A stretch of 64,000 nt of DNA from CAVXJN01 sp963762165 (GCA_963762165.1 CAVXJN010000003.1:248001-312000), one strand, 5' to 3'; counted from the stretch's first letter, positions 16,980 through 26,411 are shown. The notes: generated by a model from the letters alone, not told the origin. Numbers and translations: made by a program.

Positions 16980-17846
16980 TTATTCGATGTTCTGCACCTG
17001 CTCGCGCATCTGCTCGATCAATACCTTCAACTCCACGGCCGCCGCCGTAGTGTCGGCCGCCGCCGATTTCGAACCCAGTGTGTTGGACTCCCGATTCAGC
17101 TCCTGCATCAGAAAGTCCAGGCGCCGTCCCACCGGCTCGTTGCGCTGCAAGACCGCGGCGATTTCGGCGATATGGGTCTGTAACCGGTCCAGTTCTTCGT
17201 CAACGTCTATTTTTTGCAGTTGCAGCACCAATTCCTGCTCCAGGCGACCCGGATCGGCCGTAACGTCCAACTCCGCCAGGCGCGCTTCCAGGCGCTGGCG
17301 CAGGGCGGCGCGTATCTGCGGCAGGTAGCCGCGCACCTGGGCCACCTGCGCCGACATGGTCGCCAGACGCTGGTCGATCAGCCCGCGCAGATCCTCTCCC
17401 TCGCGCTCCCGGGTCGCCACCAGTTCGTCGATCGCCTGCTCGAGCAATGCCAGCGCCGCATTGTTCAGCGGTTCCAGATCGACTTCGGCCTGCTCCACCA
17501 CCCCGGGCCAGCCAAGCACTTGCATCACCCCTGCCGGGCGCAGCGCCGGACCGAGCCGCTGTGCCTGCTCGGTCAGCGCCAGTACCTGCCGTGCCAGGCC
17601 CTCGTTCAAGCCCAGCCCTCCGGTGGCTGCAGGATCGCGCCGGAATCGCAGATTGCAATCCACCTTGCCGCGGCTCAAACGGCGCGCCAGACGCTCACGA
17701 ACTGCGGTCTCCAAACCCCTCAGATCTTCGGGCAGTCGTACCGACACCTCCAGATAGCGGTTGTTCAGGGACCGCAATTCCCAAGTGAGCGCCCCCCATT
17801 CGCCGCGACTCTCGCGGCGCGCAAACGCGGTCATGCTGCGAATCAT
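16980..17846 (-). CDS. yicC: YicC-family endoribonuclease
   Basis: A 288-residue YicC protein. The N-terminus MIRSMTAFARRESRGEWG matches the family start, so ATG at 17846 is chosen. Further landmarks are LNNRYLEVSVRLPE, RGKVDCNLRF, and the DUF1732 C-terminus ending RREPVGRRLDFLMQELNRES with KSAAAD and VEQMREQVQNIE-like residues. E. coli YicC is an RNase that acts on small RNAs and mRNAs. The rph-yicC and gmk-yicC neighbourhood is common in gammaproteobacteria. Here a kinase/phosphatase pair lies between yicC and rph, and yicC is transcribed away from them. Confidence 0.94.
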   Translation of the reverse strand: MIRSMTAFARRESRGEWGALTWELRSLNNRYLEVSVRLPEDLRGLETAVRERLARRLSRGKVDCNLRFRRDPAATGGLGLNEGLARQVLALTEQAQRLGPALRPAGVMQVLGWPGVVEQAEVDLEPLNNAALALLEQAIDELVATREREGEDLRGLIDQRLATMSAQVAQVRGYLPQIRAALRQRLEARLAELDVTADPGRLEQELVLQLQKIDVDEELDRLQTHIAEIAAVLQRNEPVGRRLDFLMQELNRESNTLGSKSAAADTTAAAVELKVLIEQMREQVQNIE

Positions 17847-18107
17847 TTCAAGTCGTCCGTGCTGGTGCCGATGATGTAACAAGGGCCATCGGCGACTGCC
17901 CCAAGACTGTGTTCAATGCATACAAAGGTTAAACAGCCGGGAGCACTGCCCGGCGGATGGCACCGGCTCGCGGTCATCGCACCGGGTAAATGACCGGCGC
18001 CCGGCAGGAATCGTCGATGGCTCCGCCGCAGGAATTGCCGCGCCCGACCGCAGGAGCGCGCAAATCGTGACCGCCATCGTTCCCGGACAGGACCAATAAC
18101 AGTTTCC

Positions 18108-19055
18108 ATGCCGAAAGTTTCCCACAGCCTGCCCGTCGGCACCCGACTCGACGAATACGTCATCCGCGAAGCGTTGGGCGGCGGCGGATTCAGCGTAGTG
18201 TACCTCGCCGACGGACCGGACTCGAACCTGCCGGTGGCGATCAAGGAATACATGCCGAGCAAACTGGCGGTGCGCGCCGCCGATCAGAGCGTCAGCCCCC
18301 GGTGCGATCAACATGTGGACCGCTTTCAGCGCGGGCGCAATCTTTTTTTCCAGGAAGCAAGCATCCTGGCGACGCTCAAACACGCCAACATTGTCGACGT
18401 CCGCAGCTTCTTCAATGCCAATGGCACCGTTTATATGGTCATGGAGTACGAACAGGGCCAGAACCTGCAGCACTACATCGCCCAGCGCCGCGGACGCTTG
18501 AGCGAGCGCTTCCTGTTGACGGTATTCCCGCCGCTGCTCGATGCCTTGAGCTACATTCACGGTCAGGGCTATCTGCATTTGGACATCAAACCGGGCAATG
18601 TCCACGTGCGGCCCGGCGGCATGCCGCTGTTGCTGGATTTCGGTGCCGTCCACCGGCGCCAGGACAGCCGCCAGCAACAGCTGGGCCACATCACCAGCAC
18701 CGGCTTTTCGCCCATCGAGCAGTACAATCGGACCGGGTATATCGGCCCCTGGACCGACATCTACGCCATCGGCGCCACCATGCGAACCTGCATCGAAGGC
18801 CGCCCTCCGCTGGACGCGCGGGAACGTCACAACCGGGAGCAATTGCGTCCCGCGGCGCAACAATTCCGGCGCCAATATTCCGCGGAACTGCTGCAAGCAC
18901 TGGATTGGGCGATGGAAGTGGATCCACTGTTGCGACCGCAGACGATCGACGAGTTCGTCGGCGTGCTGCCCAGGTTGAATGAGGAGCCGCCGACGGAATC
19001 CAGTGCCGGACTACTGGGACTGTTCGGCGGTCCCGGCAGGAGCAGGGTGGAATAA
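18108..19055 (+). CDS. Hanks-type Ser/Thr protein kinase (cytoplasmic, non-RD)
   Basis: A 315-residue soluble protein kinase. Visible elements: glycine loop LGGGGFSVVYLA (24-34), VAIK (Lys46), helix-C Glu83, catalytic loop HLDIKPGN (Asp159, Asn164), LLDFGAV (DFG, 177-179), and a TGFSPIEQY...DIYAIGATM activation/APE-like region. The residue before the catalytic Asp is Leu, not Arg, so it is a non-RD kinase. No transmembrane segment or PASTA domain is present; the tail ends in a Gly-rich stretch. Its stop overlaps the start of a PP2C phosphatase gene (TAATG), giving a coupled kinase/phosphatase pair. Substrate unknown; the neighbours yicC and rph process RNA. Confidence 0.93.
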   Translation: MPKVSHSLPVGTRLDEYVIREALGGGGFSVVYLADGPDSNLPVAIKEYMPSKLAVRAADQSVSPRCDQHVDRFQRGRNLFFQEASILATLKHANIVDVRSFFNANGTVYMVMEYEQGQNLQHYIAQRRGRLSERFLLTVFPPLLDALSYIHGQGYLHLDIKPGNVHVRPGGMPLLLDFGAVHRRQDSRQQQLGHITSTGFSPIEQYNRTGYIGPWTDIYAIGATMRTCIEGRPPLDARERHNREQLRPAAQQFRRQYSAELLQALDWAMEVDPLLRPQTIDEFVGVLPRLNEEPPTESSAGLLGLFGGPGRSRVE

Positions 19056-19930
19056 TGCGCTTTGTCACCGCCATCGCCAACCGCCTCGGCAACCGCGCCT
19101 GCAACCAGGACCGGTGCAAGATCGTCGACCGCGGCTCGGCGGTTTTGCTGAGCCTCGCCGACGGCATGGGCGGCCACGCTCGCGGCGAATTGGCGGCACA
19201 AGCGCTGGTGGACAGCGTTGAAGCGAGCTTTCGCGACCAGACGCTGCCGATTACTGATCCCGAAGCATTTTTACGCCAGGCGTTCGCCCGGGCTCAGGAC
19301 GACATTGTCGCCGAAGGCTTGCGGCAGGCGGAGGCGGTCTACCCGCGTACCACCGCGGTGGTTTGCCTGCTGCAGCACAACAGCGCCTGGTGGGCGCATC
19401 TGGGTGACAGCCGGCTGTACTGGCTGCGCAACGGCAAGGTCGTCGCCCGTACTCGCGATCACACCTATGTCGAGGAATTGGTCCGCAGCGGCGCGATTGC
19501 CGAAACCGAGGCGCAGTCTCACCCCATGCGCAACTATGTCACCCAATGCCTGGGCGGCCCTCAAGCCGCGCCGAAGCCGACCCTGGGCGCGGCGACCGAG
19601 TTGCAGATCGGCGATCTGCTATTGCTGTGTTCCGACGGTTTCTGGGGTGGGCTCGATGGCACCACAAGTCTGCGGCGACTCGAGGAAACGGACCTGGACG
19701 CTGGCGTCCAGGCGCTCGCCAGCGATGCCGAGCGCCTGAGATACCCCAACAGCGACAACGTCAGCGCCGTATGCCTGCGCCTGCTGGCAACCCAGGAAGT
19801 GGCCCTGGACCACGATCGCGAACCGGAACCGACTGCGGCGGCCCATCCTGCCGGCAATCCGCTTGACCGCGCCATTGCCAGCATCAAGGATGCAATCCGC
19901 AATTACCGCCACGAGTTGGACGACGATTAG
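19055..19930 (+). CDS. PP2C-family protein serine/threonine phosphatase
   Basis: A 291-residue metal-dependent phosphatase of the PPM/PP2C family. All metal-site motifs are present: NQDR (17-20, Asp19), ADGMGGH (Asp36-Gly37), GDSR (117-120), CSDGFWGGL (Asp194) and SDNVSAV (Asp234). PRTTAVVCLL and the helix VEELVRSGAI are also typical. No membrane segment is present; a charged linker and a helical C-terminus (LDRAIASIKDAIRNYRHELDDD) follow the catalytic core. The start overlaps the kinase stop, so the phosphatase probably reverses phosphorylation by that kinase. Confidence 0.95.
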   Translation: MRFVTAIANRLGNRACNQDRCKIVDRGSAVLLSLADGMGGHARGELAAQALVDSVEASFRDQTLPITDPEAFLRQAFARAQDDIVAEGLRQAEAVYPRTTAVVCLLQHNSAWWAHLGDSRLYWLRNGKVVARTRDHTYVEELVRSGAIAETEAQSHPMRNYVTQCLGGPQAAPKPTLGAATELQIGDLLLLCSDGFWGGLDGTTSLRRLEETDLDAGVQALASDAERLRYPNSDNVSAVCLRLLATQEVALDHDREPEPTAAAHPAGNPLDRAIASIKDAIRNYRHELDDD

Positions 19931-19980
19931 CCCCGACACCCGCGGTCGCGCCCGCTTTCCCACCGCCGGTCCAGGAACGT

Positions 19981-19986
19981 TATACT
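19981..19986 (+). promoter_or_regulatory. -10 element candidate upstream of rph
   Basis: TATACT (five of six bases of the -10 consensus) lies 77 bases before the rph start. No clear -35 is present at 16-18 nt, so confidence is modest. The same hexamer is found upstream of hemE and hemH. Confidence 0.35.
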
Positions 19987-20062
19987 GCGCTCTCGATTCC
20001 ACGCGCCCGCCGCCTCGGTGGTGCGCACTCTCGATTGATCTCAGCCCCCATAGGGAGTCAGC

Positions 20063-20782
20063 ATGCGACCCAGCGGCCGCGCACCCAACGAGTTGCGCTC
20101 GATTACCATCACCCGCCGATTCACCAAGCACGCCGAAGGTTCGGTGCTGGTGGAGTTCGGCGATACCCGCGTTCTATGCACCGCATCGGTGGAAAACCGT
20201 GTGCCACCGTTCCTGCGCGGCGCCGGCCAGGGCTGGGTGACCGCAGAATACGGCATGCTGCCCCGTTCCACCGGCAGTCGCATGGCGCGCGAAGCCGCCC
20301 GCGGCCGCCAAGGCGGCCGTACCATGGAAATCCAGCGCCTGATCGGCCGCTCCCTGCGCGCGGTGGTGGACATGGCGGCGCTGGGCGAGCACACCATCAC
20401 CATCGACTGCGATGTCATCCAGGCCGACGGTGGCACCCGTACGGCGTCCATCACCGGCGGCTATGTCGCCCTCGCCGATGCCGTGGCCCACTTGCTGCAG
20501 ACCAAAGCGATTCGCAAGAATCCGCTGCACGGTCAGGTGGCTTCGATTTCAGTGGGCGTATTCGAAGGCCAGCCGGTGCTGGACCTGGACTATGCCGAGG
20601 ATTCCAATGCCGAGACCGACATGAACGTGGTCATGAACGACGCCGGGCATTTCGTCGAAGTCCAGGGCACGGCGGAGGGTCACGCCTTTACCCGCGCCGA
20701 ACTGAGCGCCATGCTCGATCTGGCCCAGGAGGGCATCGCCCAACTGGTACGAGAGCAGCAGCGCATATTGGCGCAGAACTGA
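20063..20782 (+). CDS. rph: Ribonuclease PH
   Basis: A phosphorolytic 3'-5' exoribonuclease that trims tRNA 3' ends and helps degrade rRNA. The full-length 239-residue protein (E. coli 238) shows RPSGRAPNELR at the N-terminus, GSVLVEFGDTRVLC, VPPFLRGAGQGWVTAEYGMLPRST (phosphate/RNA-binding), ITIDCDVIQADGGTRTASITG and LDLDYAEDSNAETDMNVVM with the active-site acidic residues. It is followed 15 bp later by rdgB. The pair rph-rdgB is conserved in many proteobacteria. Confidence 0.97.
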   Translation: MRPSGRAPNELRSITITRRFTKHAEGSVLVEFGDTRVLCTASVENRVPPFLRGAGQGWVTAEYGMLPRSTGSRMAREAARGRQGGRTMEIQRLIGRSLRAVVDMAALGEHTITIDCDVIQADGGTRTASITGGYVALADAVAHLLQTKAIRKNPLHGQVASISVGVFEGQPVLDLDYAEDSNAETDMNVVMNDAGHFVEVQGTAEGHAFTRAELSAMLDLAQEGIAQLVREQQRILAQN

Positions 20783-20797
20783 ACCAGGGATGCGGTT

Positions 20798-21400
20798 ATG
20801 AAAAAAATTGTTTTGGCCAGCAACAATAAGGGAAAGGTACGCGAAATCAATCAACTGCTGGCTGGATTGGCGCTCGAGGTGGTACCTCAGTCCGCCTTCG
20901 GTACCCTCGACGTGGAGGAGACCGGGCAGACGTTCGTCGAGAACGCGATCCTCAAGGCGCGCCACGCCAGTCACCACACCGGGCTTCCGGCCATTGCCGA
21001 CGACTCCGGTCTGGAGGTGGATATTCTGCAAGGGGCGCCGGGCATTTATTCTGCCCGCTACGCGGGTGCCGGCGCCAGCGACAGCGACAACGTCGACAAA
21101 CTGTTGCACGCCCTGGCTCACGTCGCCGACGGCGAGCGCAGCGCTCGGTTTCAGTGTCTGATGGTCTATATGCGCTACCCGACCGACCCCACGCCGATCA
21201 TTTGCCAGGGGACCTGGGAAGGCCGGATTCTCACTGAGGCCAGGGGCGAGAACGGCTTTGGTTACGACCCGATCTTTTGGGTGCCGGAGGAAAACCGCTC
21301 GGCGGCGGAATTGGACCCGCAGACCAAGAACCGCCTCAGCCATCGCGGCCAGGCGTTGAAAATGTTGCTGGACGCCATTGGCCGCACGGTCCAGCCTTGA
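20798..21400 (+). CDS. rdgB: XTP/dITP diphosphatase RdgB
   Basis: A 200-residue HAM1/RdgB pyrophosphatase that removes deaminated purine nucleotides (XTP, dITP, ITP) from the pool. Motifs are the N-terminal VLASNNKGKVREI, QTFVENAILKARHAS, ADDSGLEVDIL (catalytic Asp), GIYSARYAG, ENGFGYDPIF and LSHRGQAL. Length is normal (E. coli 197). It sits directly after rph and is followed by trhP on the same strand with a 25-bp gap. Confidence 0.97.
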   Translation: MKKIVLASNNKGKVREINQLLAGLALEVVPQSAFGTLDVEETGQTFVENAILKARHASHHTGLPAIADDSGLEVDILQGAPGIYSARYAGAGASDSDNVDKLLHALAHVADGERSARFQCLMVYMRYPTDPTPIICQGTWEGRILTEARGENGFGYDPIFWVPEENRSAAELDPQTKNRLSHRGQALKMLLDAIGRTVQP

Positions 21401-21425
21401 GGGCCCCGCGGCGCCGGACATTGCC

Positions 21426-22793
21426 ATGAACTCCACTCCCGAACTGTTGTCGCCTGCCGGCACCTTGAAGAACATGCGCTATGCGCTCGCCTACGGCGCC
21501 GATGCCGTCTACGCCGGCCAACCGCGCTACAGCCTGCGGGTGCGCAACAACGATTTCGATCTGGAGAATCTCGCCGCCGGCATCGCCGAGGCGCACGCGA
21601 TGGGCAAACGATTTTTCGTTGCCAGCAATATCCTGCCCCACAATCGCAAGGTCGACACCTACCTCGCGGACATGGAACCGGTGATCGCCCTGGGGCCGGA
21701 CGCGCTGATCATGGCAGACCCGGGCTTGATCATGCTGGTACGCGAACGTTGGCCGGAAATGCCAGTGCACCTGTCGGTGCAGGCCAACACCATGAATTAC
21801 GCCGCCATCGACTTTTGGCGGGGCGTGGGGATCAAGCGGGTGATTCTGTCGCGCGAATTGTCGCTGGAGGAGATCGAAGACATCCGCCAGCGCTGCCCGG
21901 AAATGGAACTGGAAGTGTTCGTCCACGGCGCTTTGTGCATCGCCTACTCGGGACGCTGCCTGTTGTCGGGTTACTTCAATCATCGCGATCCCAATCAGGG
22001 CACCTGCACCAATGCCTGTCGCTGGGATTACAAAGTGCATGACGCCGCCGAAGATGAAAGCGGCGATCCGCAGCGCATCGACTTCAACGCCATGGCGGCA
22101 CTGCAAAACCCGGAAGCGTTTTCAAGCGCGACGCCCGAACAGCGCCATCCGTTGGCGGATCGCGTTTACCTCATCGAGGAAAGCGAACGTCCAGGCCAGT
22201 ACATGCCGGTGATGGAAGACGAACACGGCACCTACATCATGAATTCGAAGGACCTGAGAGCGGTGGAGCACGTGCGCCGGCTGACCGAAATCGGCGTCGA
22301 CTCGCTCAAAATCGAAGGCCGCACCAAGTCGTTCTACTATGCCGCGCGCACGGCGCAGATCTATCGCCGTGCCATCGACGATGCGGTCGCCGGGCGGCCC
22401 TTCGACCCTGGCCTGCTGCAGGCATTGGAAGGGTTGGCCAACCGCGGTTACACCGACGGTTTTTTCCAACGCCACGCCAGCGCCGAATATCAAAGCTATC
22501 GGCGCGCCAGCGCCGGCGGCGGCAGCCAACGCTTCGTCGCCGAAATCGTGGCTTACGACCGCGCCCGGGGAATGGTGGAACTGTTGGCCAAGAATGCTTT
22601 TGCGGTGGGCGATGACCTGGAACTGATTGCCCCGGCAGGCAACCGCCACCTACGCCTGGAGCGCATCGAGGACTTGGAGGGCCAAGCCATGGCACGCGTG
22701 CCGGGAGGCGGTTATCGGGTACGTATTCCGGTACCCGATGGCGATTTCAAGCTGGGCTTGGTGGCCCGCGACGAATTGCGGCCGGCGTCCTAA
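21426..22793 (+). CDS. trhP: tRNA hydroxylation protein TrhP (YegQ; U32 peptidase family)
   Basis: A 455-residue U32-family protein. E. coli TrhP uses prephenate-dependent chemistry to form 5-hydroxyuridine at position 34 of tRNAs; its older label is U32 peptidase. The conserved N-terminus ELLSPAGTLKNMRYALAYGADAVYAG gives the start at 21426. The Fe-S region is complete: HGALCIAYSGRCLLSG, then GTCTNACRWDY. The YIMNSKDL, SLKIEGRTKS and GYTDGFF motifs follow, then a C-terminal beta-barrel (KLGLVARDELRPAS end). It is likely read with rph and rdgB. Confidence 0.93.
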   Translation: MNSTPELLSPAGTLKNMRYALAYGADAVYAGQPRYSLRVRNNDFDLENLAAGIAEAHAMGKRFFVASNILPHNRKVDTYLADMEPVIALGPDALIMADPGLIMLVRERWPEMPVHLSVQANTMNYAAIDFWRGVGIKRVILSRELSLEEIEDIRQRCPEMELEVFVHGALCIAYSGRCLLSGYFNHRDPNQGTCTNACRWDYKVHDAAEDESGDPQRIDFNAMAALQNPEAFSSATPEQRHPLADRVYLIEESERPGQYMPVMEDEHGTYIMNSKDLRAVEHVRRLTEIGVDSLKIEGRTKSFYYAARTAQIYRRAIDDAVAGRPFDPGLLQALEGLANRGYTDGFFQRHASAEYQSYRRASAGGGSQRFVAEIVAYDRARGMVELLAKNAFAVGDDLELIAPAGNRHLRLERIEDLEGQAMARVPGGGYRVRIPVPDGDFKLGLVARDELRPAS

Positions 22794-22797
22794 CTGC

Positions 22798-23439
22798 TCA
22801 GTCCGCGGCCTGAGCGGTAACGAGCAACGGCGCCTGGCCGGCCTGCCAGCGCGGCACCGACTGCATTGCGGCGCGAAACAGGGCGCGGTTGGCGAAATCT
22901 TCGCGCCAGCGGCGCAGCCTGGGATAAGCGGTACCCGAGAACCGTTCGGGCTCGGCTTCGGCCAGGCGCAGCACGAACGGAAACAACGCCACGTCGGCGA
23001 ACGATTCCCGATCGGCAAACAAATACCGGTGACGTTGCAACCGTGCCTCGAGGCCATCGAGAAACAAGGCGCAGTCCGCCCAGGCCGCATCCCGGTCGCC
23101 GGCGCCGTGCAGGTAGCGGTCGATATCGTTGGCGAACGAGCCATCATTCATACGCACCAGGTCGTGCATGGCGTCGAGCAGATCGACTTCGTAGTCCATC
23201 AATCCTTCCGGATCGTGCTTCAACAATGCCCAATGCAAAATGTCGCCGCTGGCACGTAAACGCTCTCCCGACACGATCTGCAATACCGGCAGGCGTCCCT
23301 GCGACTCATCATGCACCTCCGGGGGCAGTTGACCCGGCTCCACATCGCGCAACTCGAACGGCAATTCGGCGTACAACAATGCCAGACGCGAGCGAATGCA
23401 ATGGGGACAGAGGTGTTCGCTGTACAATATCGGCGTCAT
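22798..23439 (-). CDS. Glutathione S-transferase-like protein
   Basis: A 213-residue thioredoxin-fold/GST-C protein. The N-terminal domain contains ILYSEHLCPHCIRSRLAL, a CPHC-type redox or glutathione-binding site more like glutaredoxin 2 than classical GSTs, and RLPVLQI with the conserved cis-Pro. The C-terminal helical domain carries DRESFADVALFPFVLRLAE. ATG at 23439 starts MTPILYSEHLC; the Shine-Dalgarno is weak. The gene faces trhP (4-bp gap) and is divergent from hemW, whose start is 82 bp away. Its substrate is unknown. Confidence 0.88.
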   Translation of the reverse strand: MTPILYSEHLCPHCIRSRLALLYAELPFELRDVEPGQLPPEVHDESQGRLPVLQIVSGERLRASGDILHWALLKHDPEGLMDYEVDLLDAMHDLVRMNDGSFANDIDRYLHGAGDRDAAWADCALFLDGLEARLQRHRYLFADRESFADVALFPFVLRLAEAEPERFSGTAYPRLRRWREDFANRALFRAAMQSVPRWQAGQAPLLVTAQAAD

Positions 23440-23521
23440 AGGGGTATCCGCGGCAGGCCTGGGCGTTACTGTAACCAAACCCCGGCAAAGCCACAATTTA
23501 TGCGATCGAGCGCACCGAGCC

Positions 23522-24703
23522 ATGTTTGAATTCACCACTTCCCCACCCGTGGCCCTGTATGTCCATATTCCCTGGTGCGTGCGCAAATGTCCCTATTGCG
23601 ACTTCAACTCCCATGAAGCCGGCGGCGAACTGCCGGAGCGGGACTATGTGGACGCCCTCCTGGCGGACCTGGACGAGGAACTGCGCGCCGCGCCGGCCAA
23701 CGAATTGATCAGCGTTTTCATTGGCGGCGGCACCCCGAGCCTGTTCCAGCCGGAATCCATCTCCCGCCTGTTGGAAGGCGTCCGTGCACGAGCGACCTTG
23801 GCGAATGATGCCGAGATCACCCTCGAAGCCAACCCGGGGACGCTGGAACGGCAGCGCTTCTCGGAGTTTTACGACGCCGGCATCAACCGCGTCTCCATCG
23901 GCGTACAAAGCTTCGATGACGACATGCTGCAGAAACTGGGGCGCATACATTCGGGTCGCGACGCCATCCGCGCCGCGGAACAGGCCCACGCAGCAGACTT
24001 CGATAGCTTCAATCTGGATTTGATGTTCGGTCTGCCGGGCCAGACCCCCGCCCAGGCCGCACATGACCTGCGCACCGCGATCGACCTGGAAGCACCCCAC
24101 CTGTCCTGGTACCAGCTGACCATCGAGCCCAATACCTGGTTCTATCACCATCCTCCCGCAGTACCCGACGACGAATCGAGTTGGGATATTCAGATAGTCG
24201 GGCAGGAACTGCTGCAAGGCGCGGGATATGGGCAATACGAAGTATCGGCCTACGCCCGCGCCGAGCGACGTTGCCGCCACAACCTCAACTACTGGCAGTT
24301 CGGAGACTATGTGGGTATCGGCGCGGGGGCCCACGGCAAGCGCACCGATGCGCGCGCCGGCATCATTGAACGACGCCGCAAATGCCGTAATCCACGCGCC
24401 TATCTGGCTGCTGCACGGCAGGAAACCGCGCTGTCCGGCCGCGACCGCCTGGGCGATCAGGACGTGGTGGTGGAATTGATGCTCAATGCGCTGCGCCTCA
24501 ACGACGGCATCGCGCTGGATCTGATTACCGAGCGCAGCGGACTTGGACTGGATCGGTTTCTGCCCGGGATCGAAGCAGGTCAACGGCGGGAGTTGCTGGA
24601 AATGACCGCCGAGCGCTTGCGTCCAACCGCGACCGGCCGGCGCTTTCTCAATGATCTGGTCGCCCTGTTCCTGGCCGACGAAGAAGACCCGTCACATTCC
24701 TGA
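23522..24703 (+). CDS. hemW: Radical SAM family haem chaperone HemW
   Basis: A 393-residue HemW, formerly annotated as an oxygen-independent coproporphyrinogen oxidase. It binds haem and delivers it to respiratory enzymes. The 4Fe-4S site is CVRKCPYC (Cys19, Cys23, Cys26). It lacks the extra N-terminal Cys seen in true HemN, and the start MFEFTTSPPVALYVHIPWC is the usual HemW start. Other landmarks are SVFIGGGTPSLF, NPGTLE, GVQSFDD and LGRIHS. The gene is convergent with rimO. Confidence 0.94.
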   Translation: MFEFTTSPPVALYVHIPWCVRKCPYCDFNSHEAGGELPERDYVDALLADLDEELRAAPANELISVFIGGGTPSLFQPESISRLLEGVRARATLANDAEITLEANPGTLERQRFSEFYDAGINRVSIGVQSFDDDMLQKLGRIHSGRDAIRAAEQAHAADFDSFNLDLMFGLPGQTPAQAAHDLRTAIDLEAPHLSWYQLTIEPNTWFYHHPPAVPDDESSWDIQIVGQELLQGAGYGQYEVSAYARAERRCRHNLNYWQFGDYVGIGAGAHGKRTDARAGIIERRRKCRNPRAYLAAARQETALSGRDRLGDQDVVVELMLNALRLNDGIALDLITERSGLGLDRFLPGIEAGQRRELLEMTAERLRPTATGRRFLNDLVALFLADEEDPSHS

Positions 24704-24755
24704 GTGGCGAGCACGGCGCGTGCAGATAACCTGCGGTCGTCGCTGTCGGCTGCGG

Positions 24756-26075
24756 CTACTCCAGCCAGTCCGCCAGCAGATCATGGGCGTCGGCATCGAC
24801 GATCCGCACCGCGGCAAAATCCCCCGGCCGCAGATCGTGCCCGTTGCGCACCCGCACCACCCCATCGATTTCAGGCGCGTCCCCGGCACCGCGCGCAAGG
24901 GCGCCCTCTTCATCCACCGAATCCACCAGCACGGTCTGCTCGCTACCCACGCGCGCCTGCAGCCGCGCCGCGCTGATGTCTTCCTGCACCGCCATGAAGC
25001 GCGCAAGTCGCTCCTGCTTGATTTCCTCCGGCACCGCGCCAGCGAGGGAATTGGCCGCGGCGCCGGAAACCGCGGAATAGGCGAAACAGCCAACACGGTC
25101 GAGCTGCGCATGCTCCAGAAAATCCAGCAATTGCGCGAAGTCGTCTTCGGTTTCGCCGGGGAAGCCGACAATAAAGGTACTGCGCAACACCAGTTCGGGA
25201 CATATTTCCCGCCAGCGGCGGATGCGCTCCAGGGTGTTTCCAGCCGACGCCGGCCGGCGCATGGCTTTCAATATCCGTGCGCTGGCGTGCTGCAACGGCA
25301 CGTCGAGGTACGGCAGCACCAGACCTTCGCTCATCAGCGGAATCAGCGCGTCGACGTGGGGATAGGGGTACACATAGTGAAGCCGGACCCAGATCCCGAG
25401 TTGACCGAGCGCGCGCGCAAGGTCGGTGATCTGGGCACGCACGGGGACACCACCATGAAAGCTGGAGCGGTACTTGATATCGACGCCATAGGCGCTGGTG
25501 TCCTGGGACACCACCAGCAATTCACGGACCCCGGCCGCTGCCAGGCTTTCCGCTTCCGCCAGCACCTCGGCAGCCGGGCGGCTGACCAGATCACCGCGCA
25601 GCGACGGAATAATGCAGAAGCTGCAGCGATGATTACAGCCCTCGGAAATCTTCAAATAGGCGTAATGCCGAGGGGTAAGCTTGATGCCACCCGGCGGCAG
25701 CAGGCTGGTGAACGGATCGTGCCGGGTCGGCAAATGGCGGTGCACTGCCGCCATCACTTCCGCGGTGGCGTGGGGGCCGGTCACGGCCAACACCTGGGGA
25801 TGGGCGCTTTGGATCAATTCCGCTCGCGCCCCCAGGCAACCGGTGACGATGACACGGCCGTTTTCATTCACCGCTTCGCCGATGGCGTCCAGGGATTCTT
25901 CCACCGCGGCGTCAATGAAACCGCACGTATTGACCACCACCAGATCGGCGCCGGCATAGTCAGGCGCGATGGCGTACCCTTCGGCGCGCAGCTGGGTGAG
26001 GATGCGTTCGGAATCGACCGTGGCCTTGGGGCAGCCAAGGCTGACGAATCCTACGCGCGGAATCTTGACGGTCAT
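24756..26075 (-). CDS. rimO: Ribosomal protein S12 methylthiotransferase RimO
   Basis: A radical SAM enzyme that methylthiolates Asp89 of ribosomal protein S12. Its 439 residues contain the N-terminal UPF0004 domain with cluster ligands Cys15 (GFVSLGCPKA), Cys51 (NTCGF) and Cys80 (TGCLG), the radical-SAM motif CNHRCSFC (147-154), and a C-terminal TRAM domain (VLVDSVDEEG...DLLADWLE). ISEGCNHRCSFCIIPSLRG is the RimO/MiaB signature, and VGFVSLGCPKATVDSE distinguishes RimO from MiaB. ATG at 26075 is preferred (AAGG upstream). Confidence 0.96.
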   Translation of the reverse strand: MTVKIPRVGFVSLGCPKATVDSERILTQLRAEGYAIAPDYAGADLVVVNTCGFIDAAVEESLDAIGEAVNENGRVIVTGCLGARAELIQSAHPQVLAVTGPHATAEVMAAVHRHLPTRHDPFTSLLPPGGIKLTPRHYAYLKISEGCNHRCSFCIIPSLRGDLVSRPAAEVLAEAESLAAAGVRELLVVSQDTSAYGVDIKYRSSFHGGVPVRAQITDLARALGQLGIWVRLHYVYPYPHVDALIPLMSEGLVLPYLDVPLQHASARILKAMRRPASAGNTLERIRRWREICPELVLRSTFIVGFPGETEDDFAQLLDFLEHAQLDRVGCFAYSAVSGAAANSLAGAVPEEIKQERLARFMAVQEDISAARLQARVGSEQTVLVDSVDEEGALARGAGDAPEIDGVVRVRNGHDLRPGDFAAVRIVDADAHDLLADWLE

Positions 26076-26193
26076 TGAAAACACCTTGTCGCCCGGCACC
26101 GATGGGGCCGCGCTCGGGCTTTTATGCACAAGCATTTGAATCCCCGAACGAAGCCGCAACGAACGCCGGCCGGAGACCGCTCCAGGGCCCGGC

Positions 26194-26199
26194 ACTATA
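26194..26199 (-). promoter_or_regulatory. Extended -10 promoter candidate for rimO
   Basis: On the minus strand the sequence TGT followed by TATAGT forms an extended -10 element. The predicted start is near 26187, leaving a leader of about 110 nt before rimO. There is no good -35 match. Confidence 0.4.
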
Positions 26200-26411
26200 A
26201 CATAATGCGTTGTTTTAGAAAACTTTTTATCCTGCAACGTAAGGCGGGCCGGCGCCCCAAGCGCCAGGACTCGGCGCCTGCGCAGCGGTCGGCCGGCGAG
26301 TTTCGTCCACACTTTTATCCACAGGCGGAGAGCAGCAGTCCAAGCACCTTCAATTCAATCACTTGGCAAGTGTAAGTCAGGCGTCACATAAGGAAAGGCG
26401 GTCAAGTGAGG

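Noticed and set aside
21426..22793. U32 collagenase-like peptidase
   Set aside because: The YegQ/TrhP subfamily with Fe-S cysteines is a tRNA-modifying protein; peptidase activity is not supported.
23522..24703. Coproporphyrinogen III oxidase HemN
   Set aside because: Length (393), start sequence and cysteine pattern fit HemW, a haem chaperone; HemN is longer with an extra cysteine.
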